From Haloechinothrix alba (GTDB taxonomy: Bacteria; Actinomycetota; Actinomycetes; Mycobacteriales; Pseudonocardiaceae), in NCBI RefSeq assembly GCF_900188115.1, contig NZ_FZNW01000011.1, positions 123,165-187,164 on the forward strand: a DNA stretch of 64,000 bases. The letters run 5' to 3'. This document shows positions 38,851-47,247 of this stretch, piece by piece. The position numbers and the translations under genes are program-made. The notes under the pieces are model-generated. The model worked only from the letters and a program-made list of their open reading frames with translations, was not told the origin of the DNA and searched no databases. Positions within the stretch are counted from its first letter, which is position 1; every line of letters begins with the position of its first letter.

Positions 38851-40118
38851 TGACCCCCTTCCTCGGCGTCCGGCCCGGGCTCGCCACCCTGCGATCCGGG
38901 AATGACCCCTCCATCCGGCAGCGGGACCGTCACGTGGCCGCGAACCAAACCACCCTGGCCGTCCGCATACTTGAACACCGACGAGGTGTTGTACACGAAG
39001 GCTTGCAGGTCATTGAGATAGGGAACGACCGCTTCCGTGACCGGGTCGAGGTTGCCCGATACCGGCTCCAAGTGGTCAAGAGCACCGTGAACGTCACGGA
39101 CCAGCGGATCGAGATCCTCTAGCAGCGGCTCTGCCTGGTCGATCGCCGGCCCGGCGGCTTCGGCCGTGTTGCCCGCCGTATCCAACGTTTCCCGGACCCG
39201 TCCCAGGGTATTCGGAAGCTCATCGGCGACATCATCAATGCTTTCCAATGTCGGATCGAGTTCTCCCGCCAAGCTGTCCACACTCGTCATGGCACGGGAC
39301 AGCTCGTCCGTCGTTCCCGGAAGCTCCGCGAGCGTCTTCCGCAGTTCCTGGTCGCGTTCCGATAATGTTCCCAACGTCCGTTGCAACGAGTTCGCCAGTT
39401 CCGTCAGCCGTTCGTTGTTGCCACCGACCGCGGTACTGATACGCGACAACGCGGTGACGAGCTTACTGATCTTGTCCCGCCGCTCGTCGAGTTTCGCCAC
39501 CACGGGCTTGAACGAGATCATGGCGTCTGTCGTCGCGTTCACGCCGTCCGGAAGGGTTTCCGGTGCGTTGGCAAGAGCGACATCTGATGTCGCCAGCAGG
39601 TTGGTTACCGCGTCGCGTGTTCTGGTATCGAGATGCTCGAGTACCTCGTCCGGCTGCACTGGTCGCTCAGTTTGCCCGACCGGTATGACTTCGCCCTGCT
39701 CGAGCGACTCAGCCGGCGGCCCGCCTGGGTCGATATTGACATACATTTCGTTGACCGGATTCTTAGAACGCAGTACAGCCCGCGCGTTGGCGTGTATCTC
39801 GTGCCCCGGCTCCAGCGAGAATGTCAATCGTGCGTTCCCGTCGGACGTCACCTCACTGTTTGTCACGACGCCGACTTCGACTCCGGCGATACGTACCGGC
39901 GGGTCGTGGGACACGTTGACGGCAGATGCCTTCGCGAAGTCAGCCGAGAACTCGTACCTGTCCGCCCCGGGGGGTATGAAGCTCAGATTTCCCAGAAGGA
40001 ACGTCAGTGCCGCCAGCCCCAACACCACGAGGCTCGCCAATGCAGTCACATTGCGGCCCAGACCGGGAATGGTGCGAAGGCGTTGCCAGCTGCGGCGAAG
40101 TGAGAATCTCGTCTTCAT
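38847..40118 (-). CDS. mceE: MCE-family protein, fifth of operon (MceE position)
   Basis: A 423-residue Mce protein with a basic start, one helix (TALASLVVLGLAALTFLLGN) and an MCE domain at about residues 50-135 (FAKASAVNVSHDPPVRIAGVEVG, NPVNEMYVNIDPG). A long helical part (LVTALSRISTAVGGNNERL, ELANSLQRTLGTLSERDQEL) is followed by a proline/glycine-rich end. In canonical mce operons the fifth protein is usually a lipoprotein; no lipobox cysteine is present here. ATAGGAG precedes ATG 40118. It starts 11 bases after the fourth gene and overlaps the sixth by ATGA. Confidence 0.9.
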   Translation of the reverse strand: MKTRFSLRRSWQRLRTIPGLGRNVTALASLVVLGLAALTFLLGNLSFIPPGADRYEFSADFAKASAVNVSHDPPVRIAGVEVGVVTNSEVTSDGNARLTFSLEPGHEIHANARAVLRSKNPVNEMYVNIDPGGPPAESLEQGEVIPVGQTERPVQPDEVLEHLDTRTRDAVTNLLATSDVALANAPETLPDGVNATTDAMISFKPVVAKLDERRDKISKLVTALSRISTAVGGNNERLTELANSLQRTLGTLSERDQELRKTLAELPGTTDELSRAMTSVDSLAGELDPTLESIDDVADELPNTLGRVRETLDTAGNTAEAAGPAIDQAEPLLEDLDPLVRDVHGALDHLEPVSGNLDPVTEAVVPYLNDLQAFVYNTSSVFKYADGQGGLVRGHVTVPLPDGGVIPGSQGGEPGPDAEEGGQ

Positions 40119-40129
40119 GATGCCATCTC

Positions 40130-41557
40130 CTATTCACTCGCTCCGCCTTCGCCGCCCAGCAGCGGTGAGGTACCGTCCGGAAGGGGCAATGATGATTCGT
40201 CCGGGCGCGGGACAGCGTCGCCGGCGACGTCCTGTTCCGCGACACCTTCATCACCGGCGACAGGCATCGACCCCGTGAGTTGAAGGAAGTCCTGGAGTCC
40301 GAGGCCTGTGCCACCGACACCACTGATTCCGGTGCCACCGCCCAGCGCGATTATCTGGCTGTTGTTGTCCCCATAGTGCGACAGGTGTGCGGTCCGCGCG
40401 GCAAGGTAGCCGAGTTCCTCGTAGAACTTGTGCCCGTTGCCACCACCCTCATAGTGGCCGGTTCCCTGCCATGACGAGGTCGTCGCGTCCATGATCGGTC
40501 CTCGTACCCGTTCCAGAACCGGTCCGCTGATGTTATCGAAGGTTTCCGTCGCATGTTCGGATGTCGGTACGAGCTCATCTACGACCGGGCGTGCTCGCTC
40601 CAGTACCGGCACGAGATCGTTGACGACCGGACGAGCTTGCCGGGACACACTGTCCAGCTCACGCAGGAACGGTTCTAGTTCCCGCGCCGCCGGCCGCACC
40701 TTGCCTGCCGTGTCGGTGAGGCGGCCGAGTGTCCCACGTAGCGAGCGGAGTCCAGCCCTCGTGCTCGACAAGGTGTCCGGCATGCCTCGCGTGACCTCGG
40801 CCAACGATTCACTCTCGCTTGTCAGCGAAGAGCTCACGCCGGCGAACGAGTCGACGATCTCCCCGAGTTGCCCATCGTGTTGGGTCAGCACGTCGGCCAT
40901 GGCGTTGGTGTTGGTGACCAGTTCACTCAAGTCCCGTCCTGGTCGCCGGCCTTGAGCCGCGGACAGCACCGAACCCGCTGGGCTCAGCACCTCAGGCGCC
41001 TCGTCGAACGCCCGCTGCATGGCCTCCGTACCGCCCTGCTCCAACGTCCGGTCCAGCTGTCGCGCCGTTGTCCGCACACCGTCTTGCGCCGGTGGCGGCA
41101 CAGCACTCAGTACGTCGTCGAGTGCGACGGGGAGCTTGGTGCGCTCTGACGGGATCGTCTCCCCGGTGAACACCTCGCCGTCGCCACTCGGTTGCAGGTC
41201 CACGTAATGTCTGCCGCCGAGCAAGGTTGTCGCACGGATGCGCGCCGACGGCGCACGCCCGAGCTTCTCCACCACTCCGGCATCCACGTCCATCGACACC
41301 AGGGCCCCGCCTTGCTCGGTCTGGTCGACGTCCCCGACCGTCCCGACGATGACGTCGGCCACCTTCACGTCGCTCACGCCCGGATCGAGGCCCGGAGCAC
41401 CGTCGAACTCGGCGGTCACAGTCTCGCCTGTACGTAACGTCATCCCTATTTGGTCTTTCGAGTAGGCCAGAACGTACGCAGCAGCCAGCGCAACGACGAG
41501 TACGACGCCGAGCGTTAAGGACGACCGGGGCAACGTTGGCTGTCGGAGGCCACGCAT
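40130..41557 (-). CDS. mceD: MCE-family protein, fourth of operon (MceD position)
   Basis: A 475-residue Mce protein: N-terminal helix (LTLGVVLVVALAAAYVLAY), MCE domain at about residues 38-120 (FDGAPGLDPGVSDVKVADVIVG, ATTLLGGRHYVDLQP), a helical region, then a C-terminal stretch rich in Gly and Asn (GHYEGGGNGHKFYEELGYL; ALGGGTGISGVGGTGLG) unlike its neighbours. The ATG at 41557 overlaps the previous stop as TGATG and has AGGAGG nine bases upstream; a TTG one codon earlier is in frame. It has no lipobox. It belongs to the predicted hexameric lipid channel. Confidence 0.9.
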   Translation of the reverse strand: MRGLRQPTLPRSSLTLGVVLVVALAAAYVLAYSKDQIGMTLRTGETVTAEFDGAPGLDPGVSDVKVADVIVGTVGDVDQTEQGGALVSMDVDAGVVEKLGRAPSARIRATTLLGGRHYVDLQPSGDGEVFTGETIPSERTKLPVALDDVLSAVPPPAQDGVRTTARQLDRTLEQGGTEAMQRAFDEAPEVLSPAGSVLSAAQGRRPGRDLSELVTNTNAMADVLTQHDGQLGEIVDSFAGVSSSLTSESESLAEVTRGMPDTLSSTRAGLRSLRGTLGRLTDTAGKVRPAARELEPFLRELDSVSRQARPVVNDLVPVLERARPVVDELVPTSEHATETFDNISGPVLERVRGPIMDATTSSWQGTGHYEGGGNGHKFYEELGYLAARTAHLSHYGDNNSQIIALGGGTGISGVGGTGLGLQDFLQLTGSMPVAGDEGVAEQDVAGDAVPRPDESSLPLPDGTSPLLGGEGGASE

Positions 41558-42837
41558 CAATTGGATCCTCCTGTCTCCGATTCGACGAGCGATTCGGCTT
41601 GGTTGTGGTCGACTTCGCCCGGCTCGGGGTAGACGTTGCGCCGCAACGTGGGATCCTCGATGGCACCCCCGGCTACCGTCGAGAGATGAGAGAACCCGAG
41701 ACCCAACCGTGCGACGTGCCGACCGTCGCCGACAGACTGCGATACGAAACTCTTGATACGCTGGAAGAACGTAACGATGTCTTGGCTGTACGGCGCTAGG
41801 ATTTCCAGCGGTGGTGCCGCGTCGAGCAGTCCTTCGGACAGTCGCGGCGCCAGCGGTCGCAGGTCTGCCACTGTCTGGGTGAGATCCTCGACTGCGGGTG
41901 TCGCCTTGCTGGCCACACCGGGGATCTTGTCCAGCGGTTCGATCGACTCTGTCAACAAGCCCCGAAGATCCGGTGTTGCGTGCCCGAGCGACTCGGTACC
42001 CTCGCGCATTCCGCTCACCGCCACCCGGGCATCAGTCAGCGGCTGGTCGAGCGTACTCACCTCGGTGCGCACGTCTTCGAGGGTGTCCGGGAGCTCCGTC
42101 AGTGTGTCCCGCAAGGGTTCAGTACTGTCGACGTTGACCGCACGGAGCGTGTCGTCGAGCTGCGTGACCATTCCGGATATCTGGTGCTCGCGCCCGTGAA
42201 ACTCATTCGCCAGGTTTTCCACGTTGTGCAGCAGCGCTGGCAACTCCGCTTCGGGACTTGCCAGCGCTGCGGTCACTTCCCCGCCGTCTTCGAGCAGGTC
42301 GGGTGCCGCGCTGAGCAGGTCGTGCAGGTTCTCGCTATGCCCTGCCGCGCCGCCGCCGAGCTCGCGCAATGCGCTGGTCATCTGGTCCCGCGTCTGCTTA
42401 TCGAAAACGTCCAGGAGATCGGCGAGATCCGTCGCACCCACGGTCTGGTCGACCGGGATCCGATGGTTCCCGAGCTCGCCGGCCTGTTCGCTGCCGCGAT
42501 GAAGCTCGACAAAGCGGTTCGCCAGGGCGGACTCGTCGGCAATGATCGCGCGGGCGTCCTTGTAGACCGGCACATCCCCGTCAAGCTGGAGCGTTGCCAC
42601 TGTGACCTCATCTTGGAACACATCACTGACCTGCCCGATACGCACACCGTTCTCTCGGACCTCGGACCCTGGTTCGAGTGTGGCCACGTCGTCGAACTCG
42701 GCTTCGACGTTGCTGGTCTCCTGCCAGGGCAGTCCTGATTGCGCCGATCCCGCCACGTACACGAGGACCAGTACAGCCACCAAGCCCAGAGCGCCGACCA
42801 TGAACGACCGCGTCGTTCGCCCCGTAACCGCCGCCAT
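41557..42837 (-). CDS. mceC: MCE-family protein, third of operon (MceC position)
   Basis: A 426-residue Mce protein with one helix (FMVGALGLVAVLVLVYVAGS) and an MCE domain at about residues 42-125 (FDDVATLEPGSEVRENGVRIG, SALANRFVELHRG). A helical middle with many DTL-x-LPDTLEDV pairs follows, then a short tail after SVGDGRHVARLGLGFSHL. The start ATG overlaps the upstream stop (TGATG), as does its own stop with the next start, so translation is tightly coupled on both sides. It has no lipobox and no frameshift. Confidence 0.9.
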   Translation of the reverse strand: MAAVTGRTTRSFMVGALGLVAVLVLVYVAGSAQSGLPWQETSNVEAEFDDVATLEPGSEVRENGVRIGQVSDVFQDEVTVATLQLDGDVPVYKDARAIIADESALANRFVELHRGSEQAGELGNHRIPVDQTVGATDLADLLDVFDKQTRDQMTSALRELGGGAAGHSENLHDLLSAAPDLLEDGGEVTAALASPEAELPALLHNVENLANEFHGREHQISGMVTQLDDTLRAVNVDSTEPLRDTLTELPDTLEDVRTEVSTLDQPLTDARVAVSGMREGTESLGHATPDLRGLLTESIEPLDKIPGVASKATPAVEDLTQTVADLRPLAPRLSEGLLDAAPPLEILAPYSQDIVTFFQRIKSFVSQSVGDGRHVARLGLGFSHLSTVAGGAIEDPTLRRNVYPEPGEVDHNQAESLVESETGGSN

Positions 42838-44216
42838 CAGTTACCTCCCAGGAACTGTTCCAGCAGGGCCTCTTCCTGCTTTTCACCCAGCCCGGTCGCA
42901 CTATCCGCGTCTTCCTTGTCACGATCTGCCGACTGATGGTCGGAACGGTCCTGACCCGCATCTTCGGCGGAGAAACTCTCGCTGTCTGTCGCTCCTGCCG
43001 CGGTGTGCTGAGCATCTTCACCCGAGCTACCCAAGCCGAGCGGCGTGCCGGGAATCTGCTGCAGCACTTGGGGCGTATTCGCAACAACGCCACGGAAATA
43101 GTGCCCGACACCATCGCGCCCATTCGTGCTCAGCGCCCAGAACTTGACGAAATCGAGCACGGTAGTGATCTCTGGTGTCAGTGCCGCGGTCAACTCGTCC
43201 GTGGAGCCACTCACGCTCTCCAACGCCTGTCCACCGGGGCGTAGGTCTTCCACCAGCGGCCGTGCCTGCTCGAACAACGTCTCCGCCCGGTCCAGCACCG
43301 GTGGTAGCGCCGCCAGGGCGGGATCAGCGGCTTCCGCAAACCGGTCCAGCTCGGCTGTGATCTCCTCCAGATTGCCCGTAACCGGACGGACATCTCGCAG
43401 GGTCTCGGTCGTCTCCTCGCTCATTCCGGAGAGCTCTGCCAGCGTCTTCTGAGCTTGCCGCAGAGTCTCAGGAAGCTGACGCAGTGTGCTGTCCACCGCG
43501 GCGTGTTCCGACGCCACGGCCGACAAGGACGTTTCCGTCGATTCGACCAGCTGGTCCAGATGCTCACCTCGGTCGCCGGCCAGCGACTCGGCTACCGGAG
43601 CGGTCTTGTCGACGAGCTCGCCAAGCACCTCGTTCTGCTCGTCCAGGACACTGCCAAGCTTCTCGGTGTCCCGCATCGCAGGTTCCAGTGCCTGCAACGC
43701 AGCATCGACATTCTCGCCCTGTCCCGCGGTACCTTCTCCCAGCGTCGTCAGTAGAGATGCCAGCGCCGTGCCCGTCGGATCATCGACCTCGTTGAGAACA
43801 TCCTCCAGATCAACCGACCTGCTCGTGGACTTCTCCGGAATCGCGTAGGGCTCGTCCAAGCGCGGGGCACTCTCACTACCGCGATCCAGCTCGACATATC
43901 GCTCACCGAGCAGTGTTCGCGGCTTGATCTTGGCGCCGGCGTCCGCGTGCAGTGGCAGAACCGAGTCCTCGACGGTCATCCGGACTTCCGCGACCTCATC
44001 CACCAGATCGATGGACGAGATCTCACCAACCACCACGCCATCCATCTGCACACGATTCTGCTCGACGAGCGGGTTCGCGTCCGCGAATGTTGCCGTCACC
44101 ATAACCTGATCGTCGCCGTTCGTACTCACGACGGCAAAAGTTGTCGCAACGACGAGCGCCACCAACACACCCGTACCGATCGTCTTTCGCCACCCGCTCG
44201 ATACTGACACGGTCAT
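42837..44216 (-). CDS. mceB: MCE-family protein, second of operon (MceB position)
   Basis: A 459-residue Mce protein. The membrane helix is IGTGVLVALVVATTFAVVS. The MCE domain (about residues 35-120) has FADANPLVEQNRVQMDGVVVG and PRTLLGERYVELDRG, the classical LLGERYVEL signature. A long helical part is followed by an unusually acidic, serine/glutamate-rich tail of about 60 residues (SFSAEDAGQDRSDHQSADRD). It overlaps the first mce gene by ATGA and the third by TGATG. The acidic tail is absent from the neighbouring Mce proteins. Confidence 0.9.
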   Translation of the reverse strand: MTVSVSSGWRKTIGTGVLVALVVATTFAVVSTNGDDQVMVTATFADANPLVEQNRVQMDGVVVGEISSIDLVDEVAEVRMTVEDSVLPLHADAGAKIKPRTLLGERYVELDRGSESAPRLDEPYAIPEKSTSRSVDLEDVLNEVDDPTGTALASLLTTLGEGTAGQGENVDAALQALEPAMRDTEKLGSVLDEQNEVLGELVDKTAPVAESLAGDRGEHLDQLVESTETSLSAVASEHAAVDSTLRQLPETLRQAQKTLAELSGMSEETTETLRDVRPVTGNLEEITAELDRFAEAADPALAALPPVLDRAETLFEQARPLVEDLRPGGQALESVSGSTDELTAALTPEITTVLDFVKFWALSTNGRDGVGHYFRGVVANTPQVLQQIPGTPLGLGSSGEDAQHTAAGATDSESFSAEDAGQDRSDHQSADRDKEDADSATGLGEKQEEALLEQFLGGN

Positions 44217-45457
44217 CGCATCTCACTTCCGTGCGCGTCCGTCCAAGGTTCATCCGACGCCTTGCCTGGCGGCGGGGCGGGATCCAGATTCATCGTCAGT
44301 CCCAAACCGGGATTCTCATCGAAGCTACTCACCCCGGCACGAATCACGGCCGCAGCGACATTGCCGTTGGCGTCATAGTTTCCGAAGGCGCCCGCCCAGT
44401 TGCTCAGCCATCCCATCAGGTCCGGTGTGTACGGCCGAACGAAGTCGACAGCCGGGTTCGCCTGATCGACCGTCTCGTTCAGACCCGGCAGCACGTCATG
44501 CGAGCTATCCAACAGCGTCGGAGTCCGCTGCAAAAGCGAACTGGCCGACTCCAACGTGGGGCGGAGCTCGCCTACCGCCGGTCGCAGCTCCTCGAGCAAC
44601 GGACTGAGCTGCTGCGCGGCCGACGGCAACTGTGCCGTTGCCGCTTGCAGGTCCTCAAGAAGCGGAACCGTCTCGTCCACCGCGGAAGGAACCGCATCCA
44701 GCGTGCGCGATGCCTCCTCCATGGTGGCGGGCAACTGTTCCAGACCCTCGCCCAATTGCTCGTGGTGCACGGCCATCGCGTCCGTAGTGCTCGCCAGATC
44801 CGTAACCGTCGTGCGCAGCTCGTCCTGACGCTCCGTCAGTGGCTCCATCATGTCTCGCACGTTCGACACAAGCTCCCGAATCGCATGACCGTCCTCACCG
44901 ACCGCCTTAAGCACCTCACCCAAGGCGTCCACCGCCGGACCGCCTTCTTCCAGTAGCGAGTTGACTTCCTCCGCCCGGCCACCCGTCGTCTCATCGAGAC
45001 CTTGCACCATGGAGGCCACGTGCTCACGCGTCTCAGGGTCCAACGTCGCCAGCACGTCATCGACGTCCACCTGTTCCCGTGCGACCGGAACCATCGACCC
45101 AGAAGGCATTTCCGCATTCCCCTCCGGGCCCGGCACCAACTCCACGACCCGCTCCCCTAATGCGGCCTTCCAGCGAACCTCGACTTCCGTACCACTCGGC
45201 ACCGGCGCGTGCTCGTCGTCCACAGCAAGATCAACGACGGCCTCGCCATCCTTGGTGGATACCGAGGTCACCATCCCGGAATCGAATCCATCGATCCGTA
45301 CCGGAGTCCCCTTCTTGAGTGTGGCTGCGTTGCCCATAACCGTCCGGAGCTCGTAACTCTCGTCCCCGACACCCGTGGCCAGCACCACCCCGCCACCGAC
45401 CAGTACCAATGCCGATACGGCCGCGCTCGCAGCCCACTTCGTCAGCGCCATCTTCAA
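44213..45457 (-). CDS. mceA: MCE-family protein, first of operon (MceA position)
   Basis: A 414-residue Mce protein with a membrane helix (AASAAVSALVLVGGGVVLAT), MCE domain at about residues 37-120 (MGNAATLKKGTPVRIDGFDSG, KAALGERVVELVPG), helical region with LRTTVTDLASTTDAMAV and a C-terminal part ending in a Pro-rich tail. A TTG at 45457 overlaps the ATPase stop as TTGA and has AGGAA five bases upstream; ATG 45451 two codons later is the alternative. It begins the run of six mce genes. Confidence 0.9.
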   Translation of the reverse strand: MKMALTKWAASAAVSALVLVGGGVVLATGVGDESYELRTVMGNAATLKKGTPVRIDGFDSGMVTSVSTKDGEAVVDLAVDDEHAPVPSGTEVEVRWKAALGERVVELVPGPEGNAEMPSGSMVPVAREQVDVDDVLATLDPETREHVASMVQGLDETTGGRAEEVNSLLEEGGPAVDALGEVLKAVGEDGHAIRELVSNVRDMMEPLTERQDELRTTVTDLASTTDAMAVHHEQLGEGLEQLPATMEEASRTLDAVPSAVDETVPLLEDLQAATAQLPSAAQQLSPLLEELRPAVGELRPTLESASSLLQRTPTLLDSSHDVLPGLNETVDQANPAVDFVRPYTPDLMGWLSNWAGAFGNYDANGNVAAAVIRAGVSSFDENPGLGLTMNLDPAPPPGKASDEPWTDAHGSEMR

Positions 45458-46299
45458 TCCATTCCTAACGGTCCAGCGGACGATCCCGTCAGAAACTGCT
45501 GCACGAACGGATCGTCCGATTCAAACGCCTCCGCCGTGGGTCCGTAGTGTATGACCGTTCCCTGCCACACCAACGCGACGTAGTCGCTGACTTTCCGCGC
45601 TGTCTCGATGTCGTGCGTAACCAGTATGTATGTTCCCTGATGCTGCTCATGCACCTGCAAGATCAAATCATTCAGCAGACTTGTACGAACAGGGTCCAGC
45701 CCGGAATCCGGCTCGTCGAACATGACCACCTCCGGCTGCATCACCAGTGCCCGCGCAAAACCCGCCCGCTTGCGCATTCCCCCAGATAAAGCGCCCGGCT
45801 CCCGATTCGCCGCCGCCTCCAGACCTACCTCCCGCAGACTGTTCCACACCACATCCCGAACATCCTCTTCCATCATCTCGGTATGCTTACGCAAGGGAAA
45901 CGCCACGTTATCGAACACGTTCATGGAACCGAACAATGCCCCGTCCTGAAACAGGACACCGAACCGTTTCCGCATTTCCGCACGAGCGTTCTCGTTCATG
46001 CTCCAGATGTTTTTGCCGAACACGTCCACACGACCCGAATCAGGCTCCAGTAACCCTACGATGTGCTTCAGCAACACGCTCTTACCCGTACCCGACGGGC
46101 CCAGCACCGTCGTGACAGCGTTGTCCTCGAACTCGAGTGTCAACCCATTCATCACCGTCGCATCGCCGAACGATTTACGAAGATCTCGCACGCTGACGTT
46201 CCGCTCCCGATCAAGCTCTCCCCGGTGTACCGTGGATGTCCCGGATGACCGTCCGAGCGGCAGCGTGTTCCCGTCCCCGAAACCCGAATTAGTACTCAT
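45454..46299 (-). CDS. mkl: MceG/Mkl-type ABC ATPase inside the mce operon
   Basis: A 281-residue ATPase powering the importer. It has GPSGTGKSVLLKHIVG (Walker A), FQDGALFGSMNVFDNVAFPL (Q-loop and the MlaF/Mkl-type follow-up), LSGGMRKRAGFARAL (signature), VVMFDEPDSGLDPVR (Walker B) and LVTHDIETA (H-loop). The first 35 residues are extra and low-complexity. ATG 46299 has AGGTG six bases before; GTG 46308 is in frame. It sits between the permeases and mceA; in mycobacteria the MceG ATPase is encoded away from mce operons, whereas linked copies are known in Streptomyces and proteobacterial Mla. Confidence 0.94.
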   Translation of the reverse strand: MSTNSGFGDGNTLPLGRSSGTSTVHRGELDRERNVSVRDLRKSFGDATVMNGLTLEFEDNAVTTVLGPSGTGKSVLLKHIVGLLEPDSGRVDVFGKNIWSMNENARAEMRKRFGVLFQDGALFGSMNVFDNVAFPLRKHTEMMEEDVRDVVWNSLREVGLEAAANREPGALSGGMRKRAGFARALVMQPEVVMFDEPDSGLDPVRTSLLNDLILQVHEQHQGTYILVTHDIETARKVSDYVALVWQGTVIHYGPTAEAFESDDPFVQQFLTGSSAGPLGMD

Positions 46300-46324
46300 A
46301 CCACGCACCTGATCCTGTATGAAT

Positions 46325-46344
46325 TTTCATCAACCGTGATGAAA
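46325..46344. promoter_or_regulatory. Perfect 8-bp inverted repeat between yrbEB and the ATPase gene
   Basis: TTTCATCA and its exact complement TGATGAAA flank a four-base ACCG loop, inside the only sizeable gap (63 bases) of the importer operon, 25 bases upstream of the ATPase ATG. It could be an RNA stem-loop adjusting downstream expression, a partial terminator, or an operator for an internal promoter. Confidence 0.5.
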
Positions 46345-46362
46345 CGGCTCTTATGTGACATT

Positions 46363-47235
46363 CTAGTTCGCAATGGGAAAGGCTACGTTCATACCGAAAA
46401 ACACCTGGTAAAATAATCCCGTGAACGCACTCGCCACGATCAGATTAAGCGCCATCGAACGTGCAGTATTAGTACCGACACCGACCGGCCCTCCGGACGC
46501 GTTATAACCAAAGTAGCAACTGACGACGACTATCGCGACCACAGTGGCCATGGACCATACCAATGCCAACAACACATCTAACGGTGTCATAAATGTCCAC
46601 AGAACGTCCAGAAAACCACCGCTAGATGTCGTACCCAATATCTGCACCGCCATAACCCACCCGCCGGCCAACATCATTGTCAATGTGACGACAAAAATGA
46701 ACGGTACAGCCAAAAGACACGCCAGCAGCCGCGTGCCGGCCAAATATGCGCGGGGGTGCATCCCCATCACCCGAAGTGCATCCACCTCCTCAGTAATGCG
46801 CATGGTTCCGAGCTCGGCGGCATAACCACAACCTACCTTCGCCGCAAATATCCAGCCGAAGGTAGATGCGCTCGTCGCCTGCATAACCGCGAACGCGATG
46901 AACATTCCCGCGTAATCCTGAGCACCGACATTGCCCAGGATATAGTGCGCCAGCAGCGCCGCTTCCAGCCCTATGGTCAGCGTGAATACCCACAGCACCA
47001 CGCTACTGGAAACTACCAATATTCCCGCTTGCCTGATCGCCTCCGAAAAGTAGTGCCGTACTACGAACGGCAGATCCGCAAACATTCCGAAGCCAAATAT
47101 GGCTATTTTACCGAGAGTATCCAGTCCAGATACTGTGGACGCCGCCAATTTGTCCAACGGGTCCGATGCATTGCCTTCCTGGTTTATTCGCTCCCTTGCT
47201 GCCGAAGCGCCTCCCACACTCCGTGAATTACTCAT
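46363..47235 (-). CDS. yrbEB: YrbE-type Mce permease (second, YrbEB position)
   Basis: A 290-residue MlaE/YrbE permease. A polar start of about 45 residues precedes membrane helices, including AGILVVSSSVVLWVFTLTIG and LACLLAVPFIFVVTLTMML. The family motif lies in the middle: AAKVGCGYAAELGTMRITEEVDALRVMG with the E-L-G-T-M-R-x-T-E-E-V-D-A-L core that contacts the ATPase. It ends at NVAFPIAN. Codon use is visibly more A/T-rich than in the backbone. It follows the first yrbE gene after 12 bases. Confidence 0.93.
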   Translation of the reverse strand: MSNSRSVGGASAARERINQEGNASDPLDKLAASTVSGLDTLGKIAIFGFGMFADLPFVVRHYFSEAIRQAGILVVSSSVVLWVFTLTIGLEAALLAHYILGNVGAQDYAGMFIAFAVMQATSASTFGWIFAAKVGCGYAAELGTMRITEEVDALRVMGMHPRAYLAGTRLLACLLAVPFIFVVTLTMMLAGGWVMAVQILGTTSSGGFLDVLWTFMTPLDVLLALVWSMATVVAIVVVSCYFGYNASGGPVGVGTNTARSMALNLIVASAFTGLFYQVFFGMNVAFPIAN

Positions 47236-47247
47236 GGCACATGCCTC

